The notes under the pieces are model-generated. The model was not told the origin of the DNA, made no database searches, and saw nothing but the letters and a program-made list of their open reading frames with translations. A stretch of 64,000 bases of DNA from Actinernus sp. WN-2022. Its lineage: Eukaryota > Cnidaria > Anthozoa > Actiniaria > Actinernidae. The position numbers and the translations under genes are program-made. The DNA lies in contig JAOWCC010001589.1 of NCBI GenBank assembly GCA_030867875.1, positions 148,959,745-149,023,744 of the forward strand, written 5' to 3'. Within the stretch, counting starts at the first letter, position 1; the number at the start of each line of letters is the position of its first letter. Of the stretch, positions 1-10,395 are shown piece after piece.

Positions 1-102
1 TCCAAATATGATTTATAGATTTAGAAGAAGAAAAGTTTAGAACTTATACTATTATTAAAATCAAGCAGGTGAAAAAAAAAACATTCTGTTGTGATGCACT
101 TT

Positions 103-933
103 TTAAACCGTTCGGCATGTGCCTGTGTAGAAATGAATAAAAAATACTACTACTGTACCTTCTATAATTCTGTTGCCATTTGTAGTCTTTTTTATTTCGT
201 TTTCACAGATGTTTATGTTTTTGTGTGCAAGGCACCCCTCCACAAATCGGCACAGATGGTCATAATGTTTCTTGCCTGGCAGTTTGTTCGTCTCTTTGAA
301 GGTGACAATTTCCGGGTATCTATCTTTTGATACTTCTAACATTCCGTACACGCTTTGCATCTTTAAGTGCGGACTCCAGCTATTAAGCTGTGGGCTTTTT
401 GTAACACCATATAACAGCTTGATTATTACGGGGCGCTGATTCCTACACCATGCCTCGCATTTCTTTTGGTCTTTGGAATACTGTAAGCGTTCTGCTGCCA
501 TTTCAAGTATGAAGGTGTTTGAAATCGTTTGGCGAGGGCAAACTGGCGATTCGTACCAGAGATTTCTGAACTTACGTTGCAGACTTTTCGCATTCGCAAT
601 GATGTTTCCCATCCCATCTTTAGTCTGGAAAAAGTTCTTCATTACAGGCGGCAGCGAAACAACTTTTGACTTATTCGAGGGCCTGTATAAAGCTGTACTC
701 GACCCCGGTGCTGCATGATCTGTCTGTTTCGATTGTTGATGTTCAGAGAAACGTCTCTCTAGTCGGCGGAATTCGAACTTCGTTAACCCCAATAATGAGG
801 CATCCTCTTGTTTGACATCAGCAAGATCCGATATTTCACTGATACCGTTTTCTAAAAGGACATTGAAGTGCTTTTCTAGAGAACCAGCTTTCAACCAAGA
901 ACACAATTCAGTACTATCCCCCGACGCCGCCAT
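103..933 (-). CDS. SAM-domain protein, otherwise uncharacterised
   Basis: This is an open frame of 276 codons from an ATG at 933. Residues about 9-62 fit a sterile alpha motif (SAM) domain: an early CSWL, a central run of hydrophobic and acidic residues (ISDLADVKQEDASLLGL), and a C-terminal basic helix with FRRLERRF. SAM domains usually mediate protein-protein oligomerisation. The next 200 residues are basic and Trp/Cys-containing and match no family I can name. The last 35 residues or so (after HLCRFVEGCLAHK) turn low-complexity and may be read-through into an intron, so the real 3' end is uncertain. The gene points away from the large plus-strand gene starting at 1060. I am confident of the SAM call and unsure of the overall function. 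Confidence 0.6.
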   Translation of the reverse strand: MAASGDSTELCSWLKAGSLEKHFNVLLENGISEISDLADVKQEDASLLGLTKFEFRRLERRFSEHQQSKQTDHAAPGSSTALYRPSNKSKVVSLPPVMKNFFQTKDGMGNIIANAKSLQRKFRNLWYESPVCPRQTISNTFILEMAAERLQYSKDQKKCEAWCRNQRPVIIKLLYGVTKSPQLNSWSPHLKMQSVYGMLEVSKDRYPEIVTFKETNKLPGKKHYDHLCRFVEGCLAHKNINICENEIKKTTNGNRIIEGTVVVFFIHFYTGTCRTV

Positions 934-1059
934 GTTTAAAAACAGAGTTCGCGGAGAAGTCTGGGGCCTAGGCTATCTCGTCCCCAGAGCCCTCAGAGCC
1001 CTGGGTAATTTCAAGATTGTCATCGGTAATATTGATTAAAGTAGTATTCCGTTTCTAAA
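934..1059. promoter_or_regulatory. Short divergent intergenic gap, possible bidirectional promoter
   Basis: Only 126 bp separate the divergent start codons at 933 (minus) and 1060 (plus). Any promoter for either gene must lie here or inside a 5' UTR. No TATA box is obvious. The region holds a CCCAGAGCCCTCAGAGCCCT near-repeat. The role is inferred from geometry only. Confidence 0.25.
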
Positions 1060-3045
1060 ATGGCGGGCAACAATCCAGAAAATAATGGCAAAAATAAACG
1101 CCCATATCGAAACTTCAACCAACAGTTCGGTTTTAAACATATCTGTGTTTCTTTGTGCAATAAAACTGCTGTTGAAAGGCAAGCTGAATTACATAAAAAT
1201 GCAAACGAGGAGAGTTGCGAAGATAAAAGGCAGACAATTGTGGCATTTTCAAGTTTACTGGATGAATTGATCGAGTTTTCCTGTATGAACTTTCAAGAAG
1301 CATTCAACGAATATATTGGCAAGGTACCTTCACTAGCATGTAAGGAAGATAAACACAGTGTTCGTCGCCAGTTTAAGGACAAAATATTGTCGAAGAATGG
1401 CTTGCCTGTTCTTTATTTAGACAACAATGGATCAGTTTTATCGTGCTACAGGACCGTCCATTGAATAGTATAGCACTATGCCAGAGTCTTGACATGGTTC
1501 TAGATGCTTCTAGAGAGAGTAGCAGAGTCTATACAGTTCAGAAAGAGGAAGTTTTTAGCTTCATTCCATCGATCATGAAGCTCTTGAGCACATCAAAGGA
1601 CAGAGCCATTCTATCATTTGTGTTGTCAAGCATCTTTTCAACAACTGAACTCGCTCTAGCTGTTGGAATGCAACCCAAACGAACTCAGAATTTAAAAGAA
1701 ATGGTTGACAAGTTCTTGAATCAAATGGATGAAGCAAATGAACAAGTAGAAGGAGAAGCAGAGAAGAGAATAGAAGCTCTAATATCACAATTACAGCTTG
1801 AAATAGCAAGGGATTCTGATGATTTGAATTTGAAAAAAGAAAGGCTATTCGAGGATGAAGTAGAAGAAAGAAGCTTTGAAATAGAAATCAAAAAAAGAAG
1901 GCTGGATGGAATGAAAGGGAAATCAAGAGTTGCTGCAACAAAAAGAGTGTCCAAAAGGCTCTTTAACAACTGGAAACAGAGCCTCATGTCACAGAAGGGA
2001 AAAGGGAAGGGAAGCTTCAAAATTGATAGAGGTGCAGAACAAGCCATATATGAAGTGCTTGAAGAACAGCTGAAAGCACATAGCCGAAGATGGGGTGAAG
2101 AAGGCACAGGGTATCTTGAGCATGAAAAACGTCTGCATTCAAGGGAAATGAGAAAAATAGCAAATACCTACCTCAGAAAACAAGGAAAGAAAATAATAAG
2201 AAGTATAAAGGAGACTGTTCGTTCATGGGGTAAATGTAGAAACAAGAGATCTGGCCAAGCCAAGCAACATAGAGGCAGGAATTTATGGGCCCATCTTCGA
2301 CCTCAAAAAAAGTGGAAAGCAACACATATAAACATTCATTACAACCGTGCTCACATCAAGAACTACACTAAATTTGCATTTTCCAATGGAAACAAAGAGA
2401 TGCATCAATATGTGATTCGACGTGCCATAGATGATAAGGCCTATGTAAGGTGTGGAACATCAGAGGGCTTCTCGAGGCCACTGCATACTCCAGTGCAGCT
2501 GTCAAGTGAAGAAAGCCAAATCAAGCTGCCTTCTGCTGACTACCCAGATCCAGTGGGCTATGTTGCTCCAGGAGTTGTGCTGCTGGTGAATGAAATGAAA
2601 GAGACGCAATACAAAGGACGGGATAAGTTTGTGCCAACTAATGTAACTGTCAGTGTTACGTGTAAGCCCAAACACATTTATCCCAGCTCTGCAACCAACT
2701 GGGGAAATGATTTATTTGCTACACGCTATAATTTCAGAAGTGAACATGAGGTACCAGTATGTGATGAGGAGAAGTACTTCAAAAATGGGTCGCTTAAGGA
2801 TATTGAGATATTTCTCATAGGATTGAGAGACAGTGTGTTCCAGTTCGAGTTAATGACCATCAAGGAGGACTATGAAAGAGTGCAAGAGGGAGGTGATCAC
2901 TTGGCTAGGGAGAAAATGAGGGTTCAAGTTCTTCTAGAGAGACTTAAAGTAATATCAGTATCCTTAGAACCTCATGAAAAGGATGATCTTGTGCAACAAG
3001 TGAGAAGTGAATTGTCAATGCTGAATGACATGCTGGAAACCATAG
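1060..3045 (+). other. Exon 1 of the large gene: basic start, coiled coil, frame break near 1455
   Basis: The frame from ATG 1060 runs to a stop at 1464. The next open frame overlaps it from about 1443 and runs past 3045. Upstream coding character is in the first frame (RRQFKDKILSKNGLP) and downstream in the second (SIALCQSLDMVLDASRES), so the switch lies between. The block at about 1740-1960 is dense in Glu, Lys and Arg with heptad-like leucines. The donor is ATAG|GTAAGT at 3045/3046. Confidence 0.55.
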
Positions 3046-3194
3046 GTAAGTCTATAGTTTAGATTTAGCTTATTTATAATATCATTTATAATTTTCTTTT
3101 CTTCTTTCAATGTTGTTGTAACAAAACTTAAAGTTGCCAAGAATGTAATGATATGATGCAGAGATTACAATGTATCCCATTTTATTGTTTAAAG

Positions 3195-5030
3195 AGTCGG
3201 AGCTGAAGGCAGAGAACTGGAGAGAATGGGATGTGCAAAACGATTATGAAGGTTCAAGTGAGCTGTGCAGTGCAATTCGTTGCAGGCTAGAGAATAATGG
3301 TTTACCAAGGCACAGGTAAGGAAATTACTAGAAATGGGCAATTCCAGAAAATCTATGTACCCCCACCACAACATTTGGAAATTCTGAAGGCAAGGGGGGG
3401 TTTTCGAATTTGGAATTCTGGTTGCATGGGGGGGTTTCAAGGTGTCTAATTTTATACAAAGAAAGTATAAGAAATCCCTATGCAAGGGGAGGTATTAAAG
3501 GCAGTTTGGACATTCTGGTAATTGAAGCCGAGGAAGAGAGTGCAAAACATTGTGCACTAGAAATTAAGAACCGCTTTGATGGTAACAGGTGCATGGGCAC
3601 ATCAATTCATGCCACTGTTCCCTTCTATGAGAGTGATAAAAAGTTCTTTTATGATGAGGAGTTCATGTTGAAATGCACTAATGCAAGTTCCTCAACCATT
3701 CTCGAAAAGTGTGCTGGCAGAGCTTACTTTCTTTTTGTTAGTCAGTTCTTCACCGATCATTATCTCCTCTATGACAATGGGTTCGAAGGTATACGAAATG
3801 GTTGTATCAATGGAGATGAATTGGCCTGCCCCTTTCACACATCCATGGAAAACAAGCAGATTCTACATGATGGCTGGAGTGGTGTACCAGTTACACGGGT
3901 TCATCCTCCTATTCCAGATTACTCTAGTCAACAGGAGTTCCACTATCTTACTCTGGACCAGATTTCTACGGGTGATATTACGGAGAAGTATGGCCTCAAA
4001 AAGGAGCTCATTGGTGAAACAAGGAGAAAGGATGACTTCTGCCCCCGCAAACAACTAGAAAATCTTGTGGCCTCTTGTGATTGTCTGGACCTTCAGATGG
4101 ATGCTACTATTTTAGATGAGTCAACAGACAATAATCTAGTTCAAACTGTGACCGATAACAATGACACTCTAAACAAGATGTTGACTAAAGTTGATGACTT
4201 TGTCGAAAGGTTCACTGGAGAGGATTTAAGACACTCTGTAGTAAAGGAGATAAAAAGAAAATACAATTCTCAAATCAAAGCATTTGTCAGCAAAAAGACC
4301 AATGCTAGTGCTCGAGCCAGTGAAAAGGCAAAAACCTATGAGGACATTGACTGGGAGACGGTGATAAGAAATAATGATCTTCAAAAACTTTACGTCTCAC
4401 AGCTTGACCTTTATCTCCTCACAAACATGGGTCTATCCAAGAAAGACGTGATGAGAAAGGGTTTACGAAGGTAACAAAAATTGAAGAAATCAAAAACAAA
4501 TTATATTGCACTACAGAAATGAAATCCTCACAAGCAAGCAAGCCACACAAACATCCAGCAGTAAATGTGGCCTTGATATCACACTCCATCAGCAGTCCTC
4601 GTAGTGTAATAAAATTGCAAGTGCCTCCTTGGGGAGGACAAGTTAACAGACCACTCATTGGACCTTTGACGTTAACCAACACTTGCCCAATTGATAATTT
4701 TCTCACCATATTCTACTCAGTGATAAAGAATCACCCAAATGCATTGCAGCATATGCTTAATTCACCTGAACTATATGCAAGGACACTAGTAAAGGTTTCA
4801 AATCTCTTTGATCAGTCACAGTTTGCAGAGGGGAAGTGTGAATGGCTCAAACAGTTCCCTGGCCAGTTCAACTTGACACAGTCATCGTAGCTAAATTTGT
4901 ATGGAAACGAGGATGAGCTTTTTGTTTCTAGACTATTTCCAGTCCTGGGAACAAATTATACAAGTGTATGTGATTCCCCACACTGCCCAGCACAAGTGAA
5001 GCAGAACCATTCAAGGGGAATAGTCTTGAG
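3195..5030 (+). other. Exons 2-3 of the large gene, with frameshift and TAG 4888
   Basis: Exon 2 (3195-3315) joins exon 1 as ATA-G|AG and exon 3 (3487-5030) as CAC-AG|G, giving LPRHRGGIKGSLDILVIE across the junction. At about 4458-4470 the frame ends in KGLRR-stop, while the neighbouring frame (KGFTKVTKIEEIKNKL) is open and continues to 4887. The TAG at 4888-4890 is followed in the same frame by LNLYGNEDELFVSRLFP, so this is a nonsense change rather than a natural end. The donor is TTGAG|GTATGA at 5030. Confidence 0.5.
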
Positions 5031-5263
5031 GTATGAAGAAAGCTGTTCTTGTGTAACTTTAATAGTAATGATAAATACACAAGTTGATATTGAAAAAAAT
5101 TGATATAGTTATAATTATTGGCTTTTTTTTATAATGCCTATTACATAGTGAACATCGATCATACAGTAACTGGGTATATAGTTGTTTTTTTATTTCTGTA
5201 ATTAAGTTGACTGTTTCCAGTCATAGGTTATATTAAATCTATTTATCTTTTGTATATCTGTAG

Positions 5264-6304
5264 TTGTGCTGTAGGGATTCCACCACCTCAATTTCTACAA
5301 GATTCACTGACGCAATGGATGAAAACAGAACTACATACAAGCACGTGTGGCATGAGAATGAATGCTGTTTCCCCTGGTGCCAAGCACTATAAAGGGAGTT
5401 GTATTGTTCAAGATCCTATCACAGGCCAGCTTGGGTAGGTATTTTAGTATTGCACTAGCTTTTTAATACACAGTTGAATATAATATTGTATTACAACTGA
5501 CATCCAGTTGCATATTCATTTTAAAATTGCATCTTTTAAACAAATCAAGTACTGGTAAAATAAATATTGTTTGAGATCCATAATATTTTTCTTACAGGCA
5601 AACAATGCAGGCCTACTGTGCTGGGGTCCGCAGCAATTGCAGCAGAGTATTTGCTTCAGGAAGTCTACCACCTTATTAGATAATGTCATTGGATATATTT
5701 GCACAACAGGGCATATTGTCCCATCCCAGTGATCTGCCAAACAACTTGGTTCTCCTGAGTGAAAGGTGCATAATTTGCCTAACATGATATTTACATTTTG
5801 AAATATTTGGCATCAATAAATATATACACAAATAAAATTGCATTCAAACCATATCTACATGTGGATAGAGGTTCGGACAATAAACATATAGATGCAAATC
5901 CTAGTAAACCTGATATAATGACTAGGAACTTGTGTTTTTCATGTTTTGTTTTGTTTTGTTTGAATCTCACTACTGTAATTTAATGCTATTTCATCAAGTT
6001 TTTCGTATGTATAACCTCCCTGGTATATTAAACTTTCGAACTCTGTACAAAGTATTAAAACAACCTAACAAATTTCTTATAATATTATATTTTTTTAAAC
6101 AGGTACAGTCTGTTTGGCTTGACTTTTTGGAATGGTGGCCACTATAGAGCAGCTCTCACAATCAATCAAGCTTGGCATACATATGATGGGCTATTGGAGA
6201 GACAGACTAGAGGAAAGGGACTTCATGTGTGTGTTGGGATATCAAATACTCCTCAGGGATATGTGATGTCTCACTGCATCTACATCCAAGATCAGCTACT
6301 ATGA
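5264..6304 (+). other. Exons 4-6 of the large gene, ending at the natural stop 6302-6304
   Basis: Exon 4 (5264-5434) starts after TCTGTAG and reads SCAVGIPPPQFLQDSLTQW. Exon 5 (5598-5765) joins in the phase that gives GQTMQAYCAGVR. It meets TAG at 5677-5679, then stays open through LPNNLVLLSER into exon 6 (6103-6304), YSLFGLTFWNGGHYRAAL. Phase agreement over three introns is the main support. Intron spans 5435-5597 and 5766-6102 are AT-rich with no other coding sign. Confidence 0.5.
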
Positions 6305-6610
6305 TACTTGGTATTTTAACATTTCAAATGCTATTCTTTTTGTTACAGTTTGTTATATGTGTTATATGTTTTTTATATTGACTGTTCCTGTAATTCAGTT
6401 CTCAACTGCAAGAGGTCCAATATTAAAACACGTATTATTATTGTTACATTATTGTTTTTTCATCACAAACAAAATTGATATGCTGCAAAATTTTTATATT
6501 TACCTTATAAAAAACAAAATTCCCAGCGATCAAATGAAAAAAAATAAAGGATTTCATCTTCGAAACTCCCCACCCCGCCCCCATCACTTTTCTAATGGTC
6601 CGTCCCTTAC
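6305..6610. other. Non-coding, AT-rich
   Basis: No gene is visible between the 3' end of the large gene and the first tandem-array segment. The sequence is AT-rich with short homopolymers. It ends at CTTACCTCTAGAGATAATT, where the repeated segment S1 begins. Confidence 0.5.
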
Positions 6611-8074
6611 CTCTAGAGATAATTAGCGAAGGGCTCCATGTGGTCATGTGTGGGCTTCCTAGTCAGCTAGCTAATGTTGGTGTACATATCATGTGTCCTA
6701 TCTTTAATGATGCTACACGATGAAGAAATTTAGAGAAGTTGGGGAAGCAAAGAAAAAAAGTGTCAATATCAAAACTAAAACAACCTCTGAGTTAATGTGC
6801 TACATGCCGGACCATTGAAGTAGCAAGAAACTGGCATATTTCCACGCCGCTTGCGGAGCTCGGTATGTAAGTTTATATGTACACAAATAGAAAACCACTC
6901 AAAGTTGTCAAAGAGGTGCTTAGTCAAGACATCAAAGATAAGATGGGAAGGAAAATATATCGAAAGCCGGAAAGGCGAGCATTTGCAAAGATAAGACTTA
7001 TTAATGTTGTATTGTTTCAGCACGTGCTTCAATTGACGCGTAATTTCGAAATACAGTATCGGTACCGAAAGACTCGGAATCGGAAATAAGTATCTGTGCT
7101 GAAAGAATGTATCAGTCTTTGATCTGTCAGATGACCTTCCAAATTGCTATTTTCAGTACTGCAGCCACCACCACAACCGATTAAACCTGATCGCTACGCG
7201 CTAGGAAAAGCACGGTTTTCTGCATTCGCTTAATAAACAGCCAAACGAACTTTGAAGCGATTGCAAATAGCCGGGGCATTATTAAAATCCTAATGAAAGT
7301 TCATTAAAACTTTACTAAAACACGGACTAATGATAGATACATGTAGGAGATTTAAAACATTGTACTGTAGATCGAAATGTTTGTTTGTTTAGTTATATGC
7401 GTGCAAGGGCCGATTCTCATTCTATCGGCACCGATTCAATCGGGTGGACCTTCAGTGTCATCGGAATCGGATCTATTACCGAATGATCGGAATCGGTCAG
7501 GACCGATTCCGATATTTGGACGCGCTCCCTAATATAGGCCAAGAACTAGTTGCCAACAATTTATCCGAAAGGCCAGAATCCACAACTAGGTGTTCCAAGT
7601 CCAAAAAGATGAACACTCGCTGATCCTGGGAGGAATGTTTCTTCATGGAGAAGTATGTCACAGCAGCCAATCACAAAGTCCTGGAGACCACCAGAATCCT
7701 CTAAAAACAACGGCCACCATGGAGCCGAAGGCCAAAATGGGACAACTAAAGTGCCACACTCGAGTCCATAAATCATATGTCTCAAAACTCTGGGAATGAG
7801 AAAAATCGGAAGAACAAGCCAGTTATTCTCTCCTGACCATGCGACGGTAAAAGAGTCCACACATTCACATCCTGGGCAGAGCCACCGTGAACAGAAACGC
7901 AGTAACTGCTTTGAATGCATGCTAGCAAAGCGGTCAACAATGTGTGTGTCCCCATATGGAATCCAACTCCCGAAAATGTATAGGGTTGTTAAGCATCCAA
8001 TCATCAGTTTCGATTACACGTGACCAGTAGTGTGCACGACAATTGAGGTGACGTGGAATCCACTCAGGGAAGAG
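6611..8074. repeat. Array segment S1 (short unit carrying a DIRS pol tail)
   Basis: This is nearly identical to 20990-21930 (S2) and 34733-36229 (S3), all starting at CTCTAGAGATAATTAGCG or a one-base variant. The left flank differs from that of S2 and S3, which are both preceded by the end of U. S1 keeps 554 bp (7212-7765) that S2 has lost. It also lacks one copy of a roughly 34-bp GGAATCGG-type duplication present in S2 and S3. It ends at CACTCAGGGAAGAG, where homology to S3 stops. Confidence 0.8.
7561..8074 (-). pseudogene. DIRS-type pol, C-terminal tail only (copy 1)
   Basis: In minus frames this encodes the region after RNase H in DIRS-type pol proteins, with motifs HIVDRFASMH, SRWLCPGCECVDSFTV, ENNWLVLPIFLIPRVLRH and PFWPSAPWWPL. 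The upstream part of pol is missing: the match stops at 8074 where unit U begins. The same stretch in S3 is contiguous with RNase H and reverse transcriptase, which identifies this fragment. It has at least one frame change near 7985-8010 (a two-T insertion relative to S2 and S3). Confidence 0.7.
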
Positions 8075-8200
8075 TAACTGTTTGACTATCATTTCAAAAT
8101 ACAGTAGAGTGATTTAAACAAACTTAACAGGGTATTATTAACAAGAAAATAATGTACACTATTAGACCGTAACTCCTGTTTTCTTTTGTTCCTGCAGCAA

Positions 8201-9657
8201 TTATAAACACTGACTATTATCACTGTTAGTATTGAAACAATGCCCACATTTATTGAAATCACTTTGCATGGACAAACCGTTACCATGTCTTATTCCTATA
8301 CAGTTTAACTGTGAAATAGAACTGATATATAAGCACTCAACATAACATAACAAAGTCATTTCTTCATAACAAAGTCGGCACTTCATGTTAATTGCTTCAC
8401 GAAAAGTAGGTGTCATAACAACAAGTGGAAATTCAGCTGGATAGCGCTTCTTAGCGACTTCAAAAATATTTTTCATCCGGGCAGGAGAAAGAGCTGATTT
8501 GCTTTTTACAATTCCTTTGTACTTTCTAGAACCACCCGCTAAGCTAGACATACTTAGTTCTTTTTTTATTGGAGGAGCCGTCCAGCAATTTACAAACAAA
8601 GGTGGTACAATTGTTTGAATTAGCAACAGCATAAGTTAGAAATTCCTTTGAAATTTGACCTCTATTTGGCATGCTAGCATTGATACCTGTGGGAAAACGT
8701 TCCTGGAGTTCTACGTTAGGTGACCTAACATCACTGGTAGCAGCAGCAAAATTTAGAAATTCCTTTGAAATCTGACCTATTTGGCATACTAGCATTGCCA
8801 CCTGTGGGAAAACATTCGTGGAGTTCTACGTAAGGTGACATAACCTCATTGGTAGGCGCACTCGCAGCAATGGGCAGAATGGATGTAGACAGTGGTGTGA
8901 GTGGATCTACATCACTGGTAAACGGTGGATATCTCTGACGGTGTGGCATAACCTCACTGGTAGATGTACTTCTCCCAGCAATGGGTGTAGGCATTGGAAT
9001 TACTGGCATACTTTGCATACTTTCGGACTCCGGTTTGATGCCCTTCGTCATTGCCCTTGCGTGAAGAAGGTGATTTCTTTCTTTCAATACAGCAAGCATC
9101 ATGTTTTGGTTGGCCAATATCTTCTCCTGGGTGGCCTTTAATGTCTCCACCTGTTCGGTCAGCTCCATCTTTTCCAAGACTTCCTCTATATCATCATACT
9201 TAAAAACATAGGAAAAAAACCGCAATAATTGTTGAAGTTAAGGATGCGTTCTTCCGAAAAAAGAATACAACGAAAACTAAAAGGTAAACAAAAATAAATA
9301 CTCCCAAAAGTAGCGCTTACTTTCTAATTCCAGAACAGTGATATGTACACGATTTTGCTGTATTCTTTTTCGGAATACTGACCCTAAAAAACGCACCCTA
9401 AAAATATTTTTACAATATTCATGTTCACTGTAACTTGTGCAAATTTATCTTACCGCATCGTCTTCTTCGTCTGCTTCTAAATACGATAGTCTACGTTTTG
9501 CTACAATCGTGTCCGTACTGTTATAAGAGTCGACTGGTGATGGTGGACTGGTCTCTTCGATGCTTGTCGTCATCTTTTTCTGGGCCATTTTCCAGTACCA
9601 TTGTTGGCCGGTCATGAACACAATCTGTCTCTTCTCCTTCATACTCTTCTCCTTCAT
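8201..9657 (-). pseudogene. Coiled-coil gene with possible BEN-like C-terminus (copy 1)
   Basis: Exon 1 (9454-9657) ends in RRLSYLEADEEDDA at a GTAAG donor. Exon 2 starts at 9198 after TTTTTAAG, in phase 0, with YDDIEEVLEKMELTEQ, a leucine-rich coiled coil. It then has a Pro/Ser/Thr linker and two imperfect protein repeats (SPxVELxExFPTGxNASMPNR). The final block (KSALSPARMKNIFEVAKKRYP...REAINMKCR) resembles the C-terminal half of BEN domains, which bind DNA or protein in chromatin factors. That match is from memory and weak. The first repeat has lost two bases at about 8770-8775 (CTATTT versus CCTCTATTT in the second), shifting the frame. Both array copies share this lesion. Copy 1 has an extra T in the T-run near 8560, breaking the last block as well. 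Confidence 0.45.
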
Positions 9658-9941
9658 ACTCTTCTCTCACATACTCATACTCAACAACCAAGTCATTTTC
9701 AAGTGTGACCTATAAATTAATTCATACTCTTCTCTCACATACTCATACTCAACAACCAAGTCATTTTCAAGTGTGACCTATAAATTAATGTAAAATGTAA
9801 ACAACAACGGTTTTGAAAGCGTTCACTTCCCGTTCGTTAAAGTTTTTTGGCGCCTGTTTAAATGGATTTTCGTGAAGGTACGTTTTCCTGTGAGTGGTCA
9901 TAAATGACGCTGAGCTATATACGACACACATATATAAAATT

Positions 9942-10029
9942 AATTACTTCTACACTATTAACCACAGACTGCCGTTGTTTGGGACAAATAGTTTATTGAG
10001 CAACCTAGTCGATAAACTGGTTGAGAGGC
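9942..10029. repeat. Ngaro split repeat B, outer copy (element 1)
   Basis: The 88 bp starting AATTACTTCTACACTATTAA recur at 10205-10292. This copy marks the 3' outer end of the minus-strand element. Confidence 0.85.
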
Positions 10030-10045
10030 GGGTTTGGGCGGGAGG

Positions 10046-10204
10046 GTAAACTAACAAACCGGCGTGGCACGACTGGTCGTTGGCTGAGCGAGAGAGAGAG
10101 CAATCTGAGACCATTCGTGCACGGAGCAGTTAGTTTAGCCTAGCCCCAGACATGTGTCTCTCATTACGGTAATTAACAATCATCACTGCACGTCATCATT
10201 GAAC
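10046..10204. repeat. Ngaro split repeat A, inner copy (element 1)
   Basis: The 159 bp starting GTAAACTAACAAACCGGCG are repeated at 14177-14335 with a few substitutions. It directly abuts the inner B copy. Confidence 0.85.
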
Positions 10205-10292
10205 AATTACTTCTACACTATTAACCACAGACTGCCGTTGTTTGGGACAAATAGTTTATTGAGCAACCTAGTCGATAAACTGGTTGAGAGGC
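10205..10292. repeat. Ngaro split repeat B, inner copy (element 1)
   Basis: This is a second copy of the 88-bp B repeat, lying between A and the recombinase gene. Confidence 0.85.
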
Positions 10293-10395
10293 CAAAAGTT
10301 GGAGCCCAAACATGCGGTAGATTGTGGTTTGAAGTATAGAGGGTAAATGTAAAAGTCGGTCAGAGGAAACGCATCGTAACGTATAGTGACGAAGA

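Larger units (their letters stand above)
1060..6304 (+). pseudogene. Large multi-exon gene of unknown family, with four lesions
   Basis: Six exons can be chained by GT/AG sites with compatible phases: 1060-3045, 3195-3315, 3487-5030, 5264-5434, 5598-5765 and 6103-6304. The product would be over 1,300 residues. The N-terminal third is charged and coiled-coil-like (about 1740-1960). The middle holds a conserved-looking block with PVGYVAPGVVLLVNEMKE and a Cys/His patch CDSPHCP. The last exon has NGGHYRAAL followed by W..YDGL, faintly like the His box of a ubiquitin-protease fold, but I cannot assign a family. Lesions: a frame change near 1452-1464, a second at about 4458-4470 in an AAAGGG run, an in-frame TAG at 4888-4890, and another at 5677-5679. 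Splice phases still agree on both sides of the stops, so the gene model is sound but the gene looks recently inactivated. Sequencing indels could explain the two frame changes, not the two substitutions. Confidence 0.55.

Noticed and set aside
1721..2107. 128-codon minus-strand ORF rich in Ser, Pro and Phe
   Set aside because: It is the complement of the charged coiled-coil exon on the plus strand; composition is explained by Glu/Lys codons read backwards.
5598..5680. A ThiF/E1-like reading (KQCRPTVLGSAAIAAEYLLQ) in exon 5
   Set aside because: This frame needs a splice phase that does not match exon 4 or exon 6. The phase that fits both neighbours reads GQTMQAYCAGVR instead.
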